Source: Reclinomonas americana ATCC 50394
Taxonomy: Eukaryota; Jakobida; Jakobea; Jakobida
Reading direction: 5' to 3'
Assembly: GCA_048213135.1 (NCBI GenBank)
Contig: PS015012.1
Coordinates: 34,681-84,813 of the forward strand
Length of the DNA: 50,133 nt
Shown: in pieces, positions 1-11,320 of the stretch
Layout: every line of letters begins with the position of its first letter
Position numbering within the stretch: the stretch's first letter is position 1
The notes under the pieces: generated by a model
Told to the model about the DNA's origin: nothing
Seen by the model: only the letters and a program-made list of their open reading frames with translations
The model's database searches: none
Translations under genes and position numbers: made by a program

Positions 1-1885
1 CTGCTGCTGCTGCTGGTGCAGCGGAGACGAGGCGCTCTTCTTCTGCGCCGCGGCAACGTCGACAGTGTACACGCTCTCCGTCGGCGCATCGTCTTGCGTG
101 ACCGACGGCCGTCGCGTCGAATGGACGGGCGACGAGGCCTTCTTGGCGGGCATGGTGGTCGCTGCGCCAATCTTGTCTCCGTTCGACGACAGCTTGACGT
201 AGTAGGCGTCCATCTGCGGGTGGCCAGCGGGGTTCATCGGCTGCTTCGCCACCTCTTGCTGACGCAGCGCCTCCACAATCGACAGGTTGCTGTCGGTCTT
301 GGTCGCTTGCTGAGAAGCGCGAGTGCGAATCTCCTCCAAAGCGGCAGCAGCCTGAAACATACAAAACAAAGGGTCAACACGACTGGCATCACACAATGCA
401 CACCATCAATGTGTTGCTGCTCACGCACCTTGGCAGCTCGCATGGACACCTGCTTCGGCGACTGGCTGGTCGGCGACGACGGGTTCGCGACAATGATCTC
501 CAGCGCACCACCGCTGGCCTTGCGCCCCTTCCCGTTCTCGCCATGCGCCTTCGCGTCCGCCACGGCATCCCGCATGAGCAACGACGCGAGGTGGGAGCCT
601 GCCGCACTAGTCCGGCTCGAGGCCGAGGACATGGCGTCCAACGCCGGCGAATGCACCTGGCGCGTGGCCGAAGCCATTGACATGGAGACCGCCTTTTCCG
701 TGTGCACGTGCGCGGCTCGCACCGAAGCAGAAGAGCGCATCGACATGGAGGACGATTGCTTTGTCTGCCGCTGCAATGCACGAGTGAGTGAGCGACTGGG
801 CGAGCGAGCGAGAGCAAGACACGATAAACAAAGTGAAAATGAACCTTGTGATGCAGCTGCTCATCGTCCTCGTCGGTGGCATCGCCAGCTGTCTCCTCGC
901 CACCAGGAGGCGGCGACAGCACCGAGGCCACACCATGAGGATCATCACTGACATCGTGGTCCAGCGACAGCGCATCGCCCTCCTCCGACTCGGCCTGCTC
1001 AGACAGCTGCTGACCACCGACGCACATGCTAATGGCCTTGAACCACGAGCGGACCGAAGGGTTGACAAAGGTGGGACCAAGGCCCGCGCCCTTGGCGGCC
1101 ATGGTGCTCGTCAGCGAACTCGGAGTGGGCTCACAGAGAATCAGAGCGCGCTTCTTGACGCGAAACATGAGACCGCGAACGCCGCTGCTGTTGTCGGTCC
1201 ACTCGCTGCACTGAATGTGCTGCATGTCGAGCGTCTGCGATGGAGTGCTCTGTGTGCAAGAGTGAGCGTAATGAGGGTGGAAGAGTGGGAGAGACAGTGC
1301 GTGTGACAAACCGTTGGGCGTGTGGCCAGAATCAAATTGCTGCCGCGCAGAGAGCACCAGGCGAGCTTGGCGTCGGGATCAGGCGAGGTGGCGAGCCAGC
1401 CTTGGAACGCAGAGCTGTCCATGCGTGCTGTTGACATCGAAAAGTGAGTGACAGCCCAATCAACAAACAAAGAGAGCAGCAGCAGCAGCAGTACCAGACT
1501 CGGAGAGCATCTGCGAGATGAGTGCCATCCATGAGGGAGACGAGTCCGCGTTTCCATGGTGCTGCACCTCCCACTGATCGCGCTCGGCGCTCACAATGCT
1601 GACAATGTGCGGCCGTCCGGCAACTCGCGACACATTGTCTCGACGAAGCGGCAGCGATGCGACAAGGAGCTGTGTGCGGTGAGTGAGAGAGAGGTCTTGT
1701 GCGGCAAAGAGAGAGAAAGTGTGCCAAACCTGGTCATCGTGATCGTGCAGCAAAAGCTGGTGGCCCGAGGCCGGATGCAAATGCAGAGTGGCCGACAACT
1801 GCTGCCACGACTTGTGACCATTGCGACGAGCCAGGACCGCGCTGGAAGCAGCCGGCAAGCCGCTTGGACCTCCAGGGGTAGACAT
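1..1885 (-). CDS. Tandem PH-like domain protein, C-terminus cut by window edge
   Basis: Seen: the minus-strand reading starts at the ATG at 1883-1885 and continues through at least five short introns (first intron 1670-1729, phase 0) to the window edge without a stop. The first ~110 residues (HKSWQQL..., ending WMALISQML) and the next ~120 (FQGWLA, KLAWCSLRG, ending SVRSWFKAISMC) each read like a PH fold: an early W/basic strand, alternating beta strands and a C-terminal helix with Trp. The second has a long Ser/Ala/Pro insertion. The rest is Ser/Ala-rich low-complexity sequence, then a helical Ala/Glu/Arg/Gln stretch, and polyGln from the CTG repeat at positions 1-15. Inferred: a membrane-lipid-binding or scaffold protein. 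No catalytic motif is visible, and the PH assignment comes from pattern only. The PH protein at 11321-15755 has a similar plan. Confidence 0.6.
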
Positions 1886-3011
1886 TTATACTTTTTCAAA
1901 GAGAAACGAACGAGGAGCTCTCACGAAACCCCACAGAGAAATTGTTTGAACTAACCACACAATCGCAAAACCGAAAACTGACATTGGCAATTTCTGGCGG
2001 ATTCGAACACACAAAAAAAGCGAGTCAAACGGAGAGTTTCCGGGGCGAGTGCAGAGAGCGACTGGTTCGCTGCAGTGGCATGGTGGTGCATCTGAATGTC
2101 GCGTGTTGAATAACAACACTGGTTTTGCGGGAAACCAATCGAGGCAAAATTGCTCGAAATTGGTTATTCCGTTGACGTTGGCGAAAACAGGGCCTAGGGG
2201 AGAACTCCACAAAGGGTGGAGTTAATTGCCATACGACGAGCCGGCGTGGTGATTCTACCGTGCCTGCTGTCGAGCAGTCGCAAGAGTTTCAACTGAGTTT
2301 TCCATTTTCAGCTGCACGCTTCTGCTTTGAATGCGAGTCAACAACGAGGTGGCACAAAGCAGTGCTGCTTGGGCCTGTGGAACTTATTGTCTTGCCCCGA
2401 TTGCCTGCTGCAGGTGCGCACGCAGGCCAGGCCGGATGTGAACGGGCAGGATTTCAACGCGTAATCGTTCCGCAGCTGGTTCCGCCATTTTGCAGACCTC
2501 GTCCACGACTAGCAGTGCCTTCTTCACATGCACATACGCTCCCTGAACTGGCCGTGACCACACGGAGACGCAGCGTGCATGCGTTCGAATTTTATCGACG
2601 TCGACGTCGACGCGATAATAATAATAATAGAAACTTCACNNNNNNNNNNNNNNNNNNNNNNNNNNNNNNNNNNNNNNNNNNNNNNNNNNNNNNNNNNNNN
2701 NNNNNNNNNNNNNNNNNNNNNNNNNNNNNNNNNNNNNNNNNNNNNNNNNNNNNNNNNNNNNNNNNNNNNNNNNNNNNNNNNNNNNNNNNNNNNNNNNNNN
2801 NNNNCATCTACCAGTGATCGCCAACAAGTCTTGCGTCGACGCAAGAAATTCGGCCGGCGCTGCGATGAAGGGTCACAGAAAAGACAGAAGATGGAGGAGA
2901 GAAGAAGGAGGGAGCACTCCACCACTTCCGCTGTCGATGCCCGCCTTCCTTCGTGGGAGAGCACTTGTTGCCACGTGTCACGAGGGACATTTTCGCAATC
3001 AATCAATCACA
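1886..3011. other. Divergent intergenic region between PH-like gene and glucosidase II gene
   Basis: About 1.1 kb between two divergent start codons, containing a 165-N gap (2640-2804). Just before the gap is a short (AAT)n microsatellite near 2616-2630 and a small GTCGAC-rich stretch. A palindromic CACGTG core lies within 2971-2980, about 30 nt upstream of the glucosidase ATG. Short open frames here have no recognisable protein features. It probably holds both promoters. Confidence 0.6.
2640..2804. other. Assembly gap (165 N)
   Basis: Run of N in the intergenic region upstream of the glucosidase II gene. It follows a microsatellite, a common cause of assembly breaks. Confidence 0.99.
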
Positions 3012-6000
3012 ATGTCGCGCGTGGTGGCCGCCGTGCTCTTCCTCGTGCTCATTGTGGCCGTGCTGCACGTGTCGGAGGCCGTCGATCGCCACCGTCACAA
3101 GAACTGCACACAGACAGCACACTGCAGTCGCGCACGCAATCGCTCCGGTCCCTCGGCCTTTGGTCTGCGCACGGCTGGAGCCGCTGTGGATGCCGACTCG
3201 GGTCAGTTCCCTCACCTCCTCCCCTTCTCTCTCTCTCTCTCTGCACAATGTCTCTTGTGTGCACTGAGTGTGCATCTCTCGCTCTCTCTGCTTTCCACAC
3301 ACGTGAACCAATTTGCGTTGCGTGCGTGGAGTTGTTGGCAAGCCATGCACATGGCCAGCTCTTGCACACGCACACGCGCACGCACTGCTGTGCACTCCTG
3401 TCACCGGAGGCTGCACGTACACCTCTCACTCTCTCTCTTTCCCTCTTCCCTCTCTCTCTGCCATCTCGTGCTCATCACATGATGACGTAGGCGCATTCCG
3501 CGGTGTTGTCTTCAACAAACAGACGGGCGAGCAGGTGGAGGTAGAGGTGCAGGCGTTTGGCGATCAGGCTGTACGGCTGCGCCTGTTCGAGGGCGACTTT
3601 GCTGGCGACGAGAGCAGTCCGTCGGCGCTGGCGCACGACGAGAGTGCAGAGTCTGACGAGGCAGAGGAGGCCGACGAATCGGCATCAGCAGCGGCGGCAG
3701 CGGCAGTGCCGGAGAAGCAGCAGAGGCGCAAGTTTGGACGTCCGCAGATCGAGGGCGGTCGCTTCGACGTGAGTCGCGATGTGGTCGTCATGTCGCCGTC
3801 GCGCGATGGGCGTGTGGCGTTGATCGACGAGGCCGATTCGTCAGTGGTGACGATCAAGGCCGGTGCGGCGGTGCTGCGCATCGACCCGCAGACGTTCACG
3901 GTGGACGTGCAAGACGCGGAGCGCTCGTCGGTGTTTGTCGTCAATCGTCTTGGGCGCCTGATGTACGAGACCAAGCAGCGACCAAAGGACAACACGTACC
4001 CCGAGTCGTCGGGTCGCCGTGGTGACGCCAGTTGCGTGCGTGTGTGCCACAACCATGGCTCGTGTAGTGGTGGCTCACATCGATGCGTGCGTAGGCGAGA
4101 CGGCTGTCGGCGTGGACATTGTGCACGTCGGTGCTACGCACCTGTACGGCCTGCCGGAGCGCACCGTATCGTTCGACCTCCCGGAGACCAAGGATCGCAG
4201 CGAACCGTTCCATCTCTTCAACAGCGATGTGTTCGAGTACGAGATCAACGACACCATGGGCACCTACGGCTCCGTTCCGTTCATTCTGTCGCACTCCGAG
4301 AAGCGCTCAGCCGGTGTGCTCTACTCGAATCCCACCGACACGTGGGTCGACGTGGAGTCCATTGGCGAGGTGCGGCGGGCCGAGTCCGTGGATGCGCTTG
4401 TAGTATACTCATTCGACTTGATTTTGTTTCGCGCAGGGCAAGGTCAGCACGTGGACCAGCCAGTCGGGTCACGTTGACCTGTTCTTCTTCCTCGGACCCG
4501 ACCCCAAGTCCGTGATCAGCCAGCTGACTGCACTCACCGGTTCGTGTGGTCGACATTCACGAGTAGGGCAGTCAGTGTTTACTGACGTGCGCACTCTGTG
4601 CAGGTCGCGCGCCATTGCCGCAGCAGTTTGCCATTGCGTACCACCAGTGCCGCTGGAACTACAAGTTGCGCATCCTCTCTTCCTTCACAATCGTGCGCTT
4701 GGTGGTGACCAATTGTTTTCAATCACCAACAGGGATCAGGAGGATGTGGCCTCGGTGGATGCCAAGTTTGACGAGTACGACATTCCGTACGACGTGATTT
4801 GGCTCGACATTGAACACACAGACGACAAGCAGTACTTTACCTGGGTGTGTTGGAAGACAAATAATCGTCATCTTCTTCCTTTTTGTCGCTGTGGTCTGAC
4901 ATGCGTGTGTAGGACCCGGCCACATTCACCAACCCGACCCAGATGATCAACGGCATTGCTGCAAAGGGTCGCAAGGTGCGTCTGGACGAGCAGCTGTCGT
5001 CGCTCGCGCGAAGTGAGGCTAATCGCGTTGGTTGTGGCGAATGCACAGATGGTGACCATCGTGGACCCACACGTGAAGCGGCGTCGCGGCTACTCTGTGT
5101 ACGACGAGGCTGACGAGCACGGCTACTTTGTGCGCACCAGCGACGGTGGCGACTACGAGGGACACTGCTGGCCAGGTGTGCTACGCGCGATTACACTGCT
5201 GCAGCGCTGCATGCCTTCAGTCTCACCAGTGACTGGGTGCAGGTGCTTCGAGCTGGGTCGACTTCCTCAGCCCGGCAGTGCGCGACTGGTATGCGTCTCT
5301 GTTCTCGTTCGACAAGTACGAGGGCTCGACCAAGGATCTGTACATTTGGATCGACATGAACGAGGTGCGCGCTATCGCTGCCATCCTGTGTGCTTGTGTA
5401 CACCCCTTCTCACACCTTGCACCAGCCGTCCGTGTTCAACGGGCCAAACACCGTGATGGACTTGGATGCCGTGCATCACGGTGGAGTGCGTCATCGCGAA
5501 GTGCACAATGCGTACTCATTGTACCACGTTGCGTCGTCGTCTTGTGGTGTGCTGCTTGTTTCACGCCTACGGCATGTGAGACTGACGTCTGTTCCGCAGG
5601 CCATGTCCGTGTACGATGGCCTGGTGCGACGACGCAACGGCGAAGATCGTCCATTCATTCTGTCGCGCTCGTTCTTTGCCGGCTCTCAGCGGTTCGTGCG
5701 CGTCTCGCTTCCCCCCCACTGTGTGTGTGTGTGTTTCAAGGCTCACGCACCACTGCAGTTATGCTGCGCTGTGGACTGGCGACAACATGGCGACGTGGGA
5801 GCACCTCAAGTCGACGCAGCCCATGTTGCTGTCGCTGGGTGTCGCCGGCCAGAACTTTGTGGGAGGTTTGTGCATCTCGCTCTCTACCTGGCCACTTGCA
5901 CATGGTGATGCTTCATGCTCACACGTTGTCGTCTTCATGCAGCCGATGTCGGTGGCTTCTTCAAGGACACCGAGGCCGACCTGCTCGTCCGCTGGTACCA

Positions 6001-7788
6001 GGCTGGCGCCTTCCAGCCGTTCTTCCGTGCCCACGCTCACCTCCGTGCGCCGCTCACGCCCTTCTCTCTCTTGCGTTCCAAATTGCTGACTTGATTCTGC
6101 TTGTCGGTGGCAGACTCGGCTCGCCGCGAACCGTGGCTCTTTGGCGAGGAAAACACCAAGTTGATCCGCCAGGCCATTTGGACTCGCTACATTCTGCTGC
6201 CGTACGTGTACACACAGTTCTACCAGAACTCGCAGACCGGCGTCCCCGTAATGAGGTGTGTCTACTGCACGCAGCGCGTCCTCACTTCTTGTTGTTCTTC
6301 AGTTTACTGATCTCCATGCGCGCACAGGCCGCTATTCTTCGAGTTCCCGTCGGATGCTGGCACCTACAGCGAGGAGCAGGCGTACATGTTTGGCGACGCG
6401 CTGTTGGTGCGACCGGTGACCGAGAAGGATTCGACCAGCATCTCGCTCGCACTGCCGGGCGATGAGGTTTGAACGCGCGCGCGCGTAATGGACACGAGTG
6501 CTGCATTTCCTCATCTTCTCCTCTCTTGTCTTGCAGCCATGGTACGACTACTTTACCGGAGGCAAGCCGGCATCCAACTGGTTCGGCACAGCGGCGTCGA
6601 TTGACGTTGTGCCCGATCGCATTCCAGTCTTCCAACGCGGAGGTGTGTGTGCACTCGCACATGTGTGTGTGTGTGTGTGTTTCGTTCATGGTTCGCTCAC
6701 ACACGCTGCGTTTCTCTCAGGCACGATTGTGCCGCAAAAGCTGCGCATTCGTCGCTCCAGCAAGGCCATGCACAACGATCCGATCACGCTGCAGATTGCG
6801 NNNNNNNNNNNNNNNNNNNNNNNNNNNNNNNNNNNNNNNNNNNNNNNNNNNNNNNNNNNNNNNNNNNNNNNNNNNNNNNNNNNNNNNNNNNNNNNNNNNN
6901 NNNNNNNNNNNNNNNNNNNNNNNNNNNNNNNNNNNNNNNNNNNNNNNNNNNNNNNNNNNNNNNNNNNNNNNNNNNNNNNNNNNNNNNNNNNNNNNNNNNN
7001 NNNNNNNNNNNNNNNNNNNNNNNNNNNNNNNNNNNNNNNNNNNNNNNNNNNNNNNNNNNNNNNNNNNNNNNNNNNNNNNNNNNNNNNNNNNNNNNNNNNN
7101 NNNNNNNNNNNNNNNNNNNNNNNNNNNNNNNNNNNNNNNNNNNNNNNNNNNNNNNNNNNNNNNNNNNNNNNNNNNNNNNNNNNNNNNNNNNNNNNNNNNN
7201 NNNNNNNNNNNNNNNNNNNNNNNNNNNNNNNNNNNNNNNNNNNNNNNCCGAGCAAGGACGGCGCGGCGCACGGCCTGCTGTACCTCGACGACGGCCAGTC
7301 GTTCGAGTACAAGAACGGCATCAGCACCGTCCGCGTGTTTGACCTGAAGACCGAGCAGTCCACGATGCGACTGACGGCCTCCGATGCCCCCAATCACGTT
7401 GCGTCTTGTCATCAACGTGGCGACCCGCATGGCATTGCGGTCTGACAGTGGTGTTTGTTGCGGTGCAGCCACCAGGCTACGTGGCTGTCAACAAGCTGGA
7501 GCGCGTTGTGATTCTTGACGTCCCATCGAAGCCCTCGAAGGTGACTCTGATGACCAGCGATCCGGACGCAAGCGAACCGCAGCTTACCGGCAACACCTCC
7601 GACGAGGTGAGTGTGTGTGCATCAGTGGGCGTGTAGACTACTCTTGTACTGACCATGCGCCTGTGCTGTAGATGATGATAACGGCGGTGAAGCTTGACTT
7701 CCAGTACTCGGCAACCACCAAGGTGCTGACAATCAAGCGACCGGGCGTGCAGATTCTGCAAAACTTTGTGATGGAGGTGCACTTGTGA
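3012..7788 (+). CDS. GANAB: Glucosidase II alpha subunit (GH31)
   Basis: ER enzyme that trims the two inner glucoses from N-glycans and so controls the calnexin cycle; it normally pairs with a beta subunit that carries the ER-retention signal. The ATG at 3012 opens a signal peptide (hydrophobic core [15 protein letters not shown]). The GH31 catalytic nucleophile lies in WIDMNE (Asp codon 5353-5355) and the acid/base in WTGDN (Asp 5781-5783). The blocks [10 protein letters not shown]-like, [19 protein letters not shown] and [10 protein letters not shown] are present in family order. I place about 20 exon segments: 3012-3201, 3491-4021, 4095-4399, 4437-4539, 4604-4664, 4733-4844, 4913-4975, 5049-5175, 5243-5364, 5426-5527, 5600-5691, 5759-5865, 5943-6044, 6114-6255, 6328-6466, 6537-6642, 6721-gap, gap-7397, 7469-7606, 7672-7788. 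The first intron (289 nt) is unusually long. The 4021/4095 junction is the least certain. A 447-N gap interrupts the gene but seems to remove almost no coding sequence. Confidence 0.96.
6801..7247. other. Assembly gap (447 N) inside glucosidase II gene
   Basis: Run of N between an exon ending in a family block (DPITLQIA) and one resuming at [11 protein letters not shown]. In known glucosidase II proteins these blocks are only about ten residues apart. Confidence 0.99.
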
Positions 7789-9828
7789 TAATGGTTGGCG
7801 ACGAGTGTAGTAGACACAGTGATGGTTTGGCATTACACACACAAAAACACGGTTCATTTGGGGGTGGTGAAGCGGCGGAGCTGTGAGACGCCCAGTCGCG
7901 CTGCATGACGTCCATGTCGAACGAGTCGGTGGCTGCCAACTTCTTGCCGCTGAGCTTGGCAATCCGTGTGCCAAACTGAATGGCTCGCTTCCGACGGTCG
8001 GCACAGGCGTCGCCCAGATCGAGTCGCAGTCGCACGAGTTCGCGCAGCAGCATCTTGTCCTCCAGCCACTCCATTTGTGCATTCTCTCGAATGTAGCGCA
8101 TGACGTCCTCGTCGAGGAACGGATGCCGCNNNNNNNNNNNNNNNNNNNNAATTCGCACCCGTGCACCGCAATGCAGCGATCGTCGCGCCTGTCACACGGT
8201 CAGCACGCGAAACACGATGGTGTGAGATACCAGGAGAGAGAGAGAGAGAGAGAGCTAGCGACGCACCCCAGGTTACGCAGCCACAGCCGCTCAATGTCCA
8301 TGCTGATCTCGTCGCGCAGAGCTCCCCGTCGTCCGGCACGCTGGTGCCGGCGGTAGCCGCCAAGTTGTTCGTCGGAGCCGAGACCCGTAAGGAGGACGCG
8401 CGCGCCACTGTCGGTGCGCGCACGTTGTGCACAGAACCACAGCGAGGCGCCAATGTTGAAGTCCATTACTCCTCGCCGTGGCCACACACAACTCGCAATG
8501 TTGCTGGCGCACGAGGCCAGCTCCTGCAGCGACACATTGATTTCGATCAGGCGCCACCGCGTCTCGCCACATGCGGTGCACAGTTCACGGTACCCCTCCC
8601 GCGCAGTGGCACGGTCGGGAGCCACCTCACCGTCTTCGGTTACAGGAGCAGCCATCGCCACAAAAGCCACATTCAACAACTCAATGGTCACGTCCGACGG
8701 CAGATGCCGATGTGCGAGTGCAGCCACAGCCATGCAGTCGATGCCACCCGAAAAGAGCAGACCAATGGTGCGATCGCGACCGTCGTAGTGCGCCACGCAC
8801 TGCACACGCAGTCGAACGGCCTCGGACAGTGCATGCAAAAGTCCATCCACACACTCGGCAAACGAGCATCCCTCTCCATCGACCCCCTCTGCTGCAACAC
8901 TGCGGGCCGGCCACGGCGGAGGCACCGGCACCAAGTGCGGCACAAGCACAGTCTCCACGTTCTCCCCACCCTGCCACCGCATGCCATACACACCACGAGG
9001 CGGCACCTCAAACACTCCACCACCACTCTGCATCAATGCATCGTACGCGTCACGCGTCTCCGCGAGAGCAGCCGAACACAGCACCATGGTGCGCACGTCT
9101 AGCAGTGCACAGAGCAGCGACCGCCGGCCCACGGCATCTCTGGCAAACAGCACGCTGCCGTCGTCGCACACCACCACCACGGAATAGGAACCGTGCAGCG
9201 GGGCGAGCGCGGCCGCCACACTCGCACAGCGCTCATTCAAGTCCATGCGTGACGCCTCTGCCAGGGCCACCTGGACACGCGACGCCAGCAGCTGCGTGTC
9301 GGAGTCCACCAGTGCATCCCAAGCACCCTCATCGCCCGACACGCGATAGATCTCGCCCACCCACGCCATCCACACACCGCCACCGCCACTGCCACTATCT
9401 ACTGTCGTCACACGCACTGGCTGTGCATTGGTGACGGCCACACTCGCCGGATCGCCGCGCAACTGCAACACCGAGGCCGACAACTCAAACGACACCGGCG
9501 CACCATCACCACAGTCAACTGCAATCTCACGTGTGCTGTCGGGTCCACGCATGCGCTGTGCGGCGTGGCAGGCTGCTACAAAGGCCTGCTTTGCCTCGTC
9601 AACATCCACGCAAGGCGGCGATGACGACGACGATGGCTGGGAGATGGGAGGTGGCAGGCATGAATGAATGACAATCATGTGTGTGTGTGTGTGTGTGCAT
9701 CACACCTCAGCTGCTGCTCCGCATTCGTCGGGGCGATCGTCGACAGCCTCGCGATGGGCCCACTCTTCGACAATGCGCGTCGTCGGCAAGTCGCAGCCAC
9801 TTTGTATTAGCAGAGTGATGCCACACAT
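7733..9828 (-). CDS. ASNSD1: Asparagine synthetase domain-containing protein 1-like
   Basis: Two-domain protein: an N-terminal class II glutamine amidotransferase domain and a C-terminal asparagine-synthase ATP-pyrophosphatase domain. The start at 9828 gives MCGI, placing the usual nucleophile Cys at residue 2. Exon 1 is 9706-9828. A (GT)n-bearing intron follows, then exon 2 (8267-9636), which carries FSGGID (the PP-loop SGGxD motif) and LLTGLGSDEQLGGY. A short exon (8150-8188, GRDDR) meets a 20-N gap, and the rest includes RHPFLDED and QFGTRIAKLSGKK, both ASNSD1 hallmarks rather than true asparagine synthetase. The substrate of this subfamily is not established. The frame runs on to a stop at 7733, inside the last glucosidase exon; a small intron or sequence error near 7850 that gives an earlier stop is an alternative. 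Confidence 0.93.
8130..8149. other. 20-N placeholder gap in ASNSD1-like gene
   Basis: Exactly 20 N. Both flanks are coding in the same direction, and the family motif (HGxEAR then PFLDE) suggests few or no codons are missing. Confidence 0.99.
8233..8255. repeat. (AG)n microsatellite in ASNSD1 intron
   Basis: Pure AG dinucleotide run inside the intron 8189-8266. On the gene's sense strand it is a CT tract. Confidence 0.9.
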
Positions 9829-9918
9829 GCTGTCTCCGACTCTGTGTCTCTCTCGGCACAACGATGAAAGGACGATGGAAAAATACAATCTATGGCGATC
9901 GGGAGTGTCGCTCGCGGG

Positions 9919-11020
9919 TCACTCTGGCACTCGCGGCCCACTGCCGACAAAGGGGTTGCGCTGGCACTTGAGCACGATCTCCAACGGACACGCGGTGGCC
10001 GAGGGGAAGGAGCACACGAAAGCCACGGTGGTGGCAATGTCGGCGGGTTGAATCATGTTTTCGCGAACGAGACCCGGGCGGCCGCTGGTCATCTCCGTGT
10101 CGATGAGCGACGGTTGCAGCACACTGACCCGGATGCCGCGCGACTGGCCCACATCCTCAAACACGCCTCGTGCAAAGGCCACCAGTGCGGCCTTGGTCTG
10201 CATGCACAACAAAGGCGGTGAATCACCGTGCTGCGACGATGCGTACACCACCACAGAAACGCAACAGCCGAGTAAGTGGCGGCTGCGGGGATGACTAGCG
10301 TGGCCAGGTCCGACGCCAGGTACACGAGTGTGGAACCCGCGTCGCAGAACGGCACCAGCAGTCGCGTGAGTCGCACTGCGCCCTCCACATTGAGCGAGAT
10401 GAGAGCCTCCTGTGTTCGTGGTAGAGTGCGATAAGTCTTCACGGCACCAACAAAAAACCCCCTCGCAGCAAGCAGCAGCTGACCAGCTTGTCAAGGTCGG
10501 CCTGGTCAATCGGCGACTTGTCCGACAGACCAGCGGCATGCACAAAGATGGACACTGCGGCGCCGCGCGGTCGCACCACCTCCTCCACGAGTCGCTCACA
10601 GTCTCCGCGCACAGCAAAATCGCCCACAAACAAGACCAGATCGAGCGGAGTGGCCACTGATGCTGTCCATCAGTCAGTCAATCAGTCAATCAATGCAGCA
10701 GTCAACGCAACAGTCTGCATACCTTCGGCCGCGCGTCGCCTGCACTCCTCTGCAGTGGCCTCCAAATGCGCCTGCTTGCGTCCGCACAGAACGAGAGGTC
10801 GTTCACTGCGAAATCGGAGTGTGAGAGAGAGAGAGATTGAGAAGAAGTGTGTGTGTGAGAGAGAGTGAGTGAGAGCGACGAACCTCGCAGAGAGTGCAAG
10901 CTCACTTGCAATCGCACGTCCGCATCCTGCATAACAAAGAGTGAGGAGAAATGCATTTCCGTCTCTCTCCTTTCTCTCTCTCTCTCACACACCACCACTG
11001 GCACCCGTCACAATGATCAT
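9919..11020 (-). CDS. Short-chain dehydrogenase/reductase
   Basis: NAD(P)-dependent oxidoreductase of the classical SDR fold, about 250 residues, the usual length. It starts at the ATG at 11018-11020. Six exons join in phase: 10993-11020, 10884-10926, 10723-10805, 10484-10656, 10266-10409, 9919-10197. The Rossmann cofactor motif TGASGGCG (TGxxxGxG) spans the first intron. HAAG replaces the usual NNAG. A Ser sits in LVYLASDLA. The catalytic YxxxK (YSATK) is split exactly by the last intron, which supports that splice model. LQPSLIDTEM matches the family's PG/PxxxxT region. Substrate is unknown: sphingolipid-base, fatty-acyl and generic ketoreductases all share these motifs. The gene lies 90 nt downstream of the ASNSD1-like start on the same strand. 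No signal peptide or membrane segment is visible. Confidence 0.9.
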
Positions 11021-11320
11021 CCGTCCGTGCCCTTTTCTCTCGCTGTGCAACGTTCAGCAGGCTTGGCGGCTTTTTTTGGCGGGTCCCAATATTTTAGGAC
11101 GGTTGTTCCAAAATCGGTTTTTGTGGGCGGTTTCTCTGCAGCTGGTGCCGGAATTTCGTTGTTCACCCATTGTGCGAGAGAGAGCAGAAGGCACGCGCGC
11201 ACTCTTTCCCACCCTCTGTTCACTCACCCCCTTCCTGTTCTGTTCTTTACACACAACACACACACAACACACACACACGCGCGCACACTCTCTTTCTGTG
11301 TCCTCTTTCGTTGAGATAGT
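11021..11320. other. Divergent intergenic region
   Basis: 300 nt between the SDR start codon (-) and the tandem-PH start codon (+). It contains a CA-rich microsatellite (about 11251-11288) and an AT-richer stretch near 11075-11125 (AATATTTTAGG and TTTTTGTGGGCGG). Probably two promoters. I see no gene. Confidence 0.5.

Noticed and set aside
1883-1890. TATAAA on the minus strand at the first gene's start
   Set aside because: It overlaps the initiator ATG, so it cannot be that gene's TATA box; likely chance.
1886-2212. Minus-strand open frame of 108 codons upstream of the first PH-like gene
   Set aside because: No recognisable domain, does not join the PH-like gene in frame, and composition resembles the AT-richer intergenic DNA.
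2260-3490. Open frames spanning the 165-N gap
   Set aside because: They stay open only because N codons are not stops. Flanking residues show no domain, and the glucosidase signal peptide lies in the region.
9706-9828. The (GT)n-adjacent ATG near 9678 as the ASNSD1 start
   Set aside because: It would omit the MCGI exon that supplies the amidotransferase Cys at position 2. The 9828 start with a phase-0 splice fits the family.
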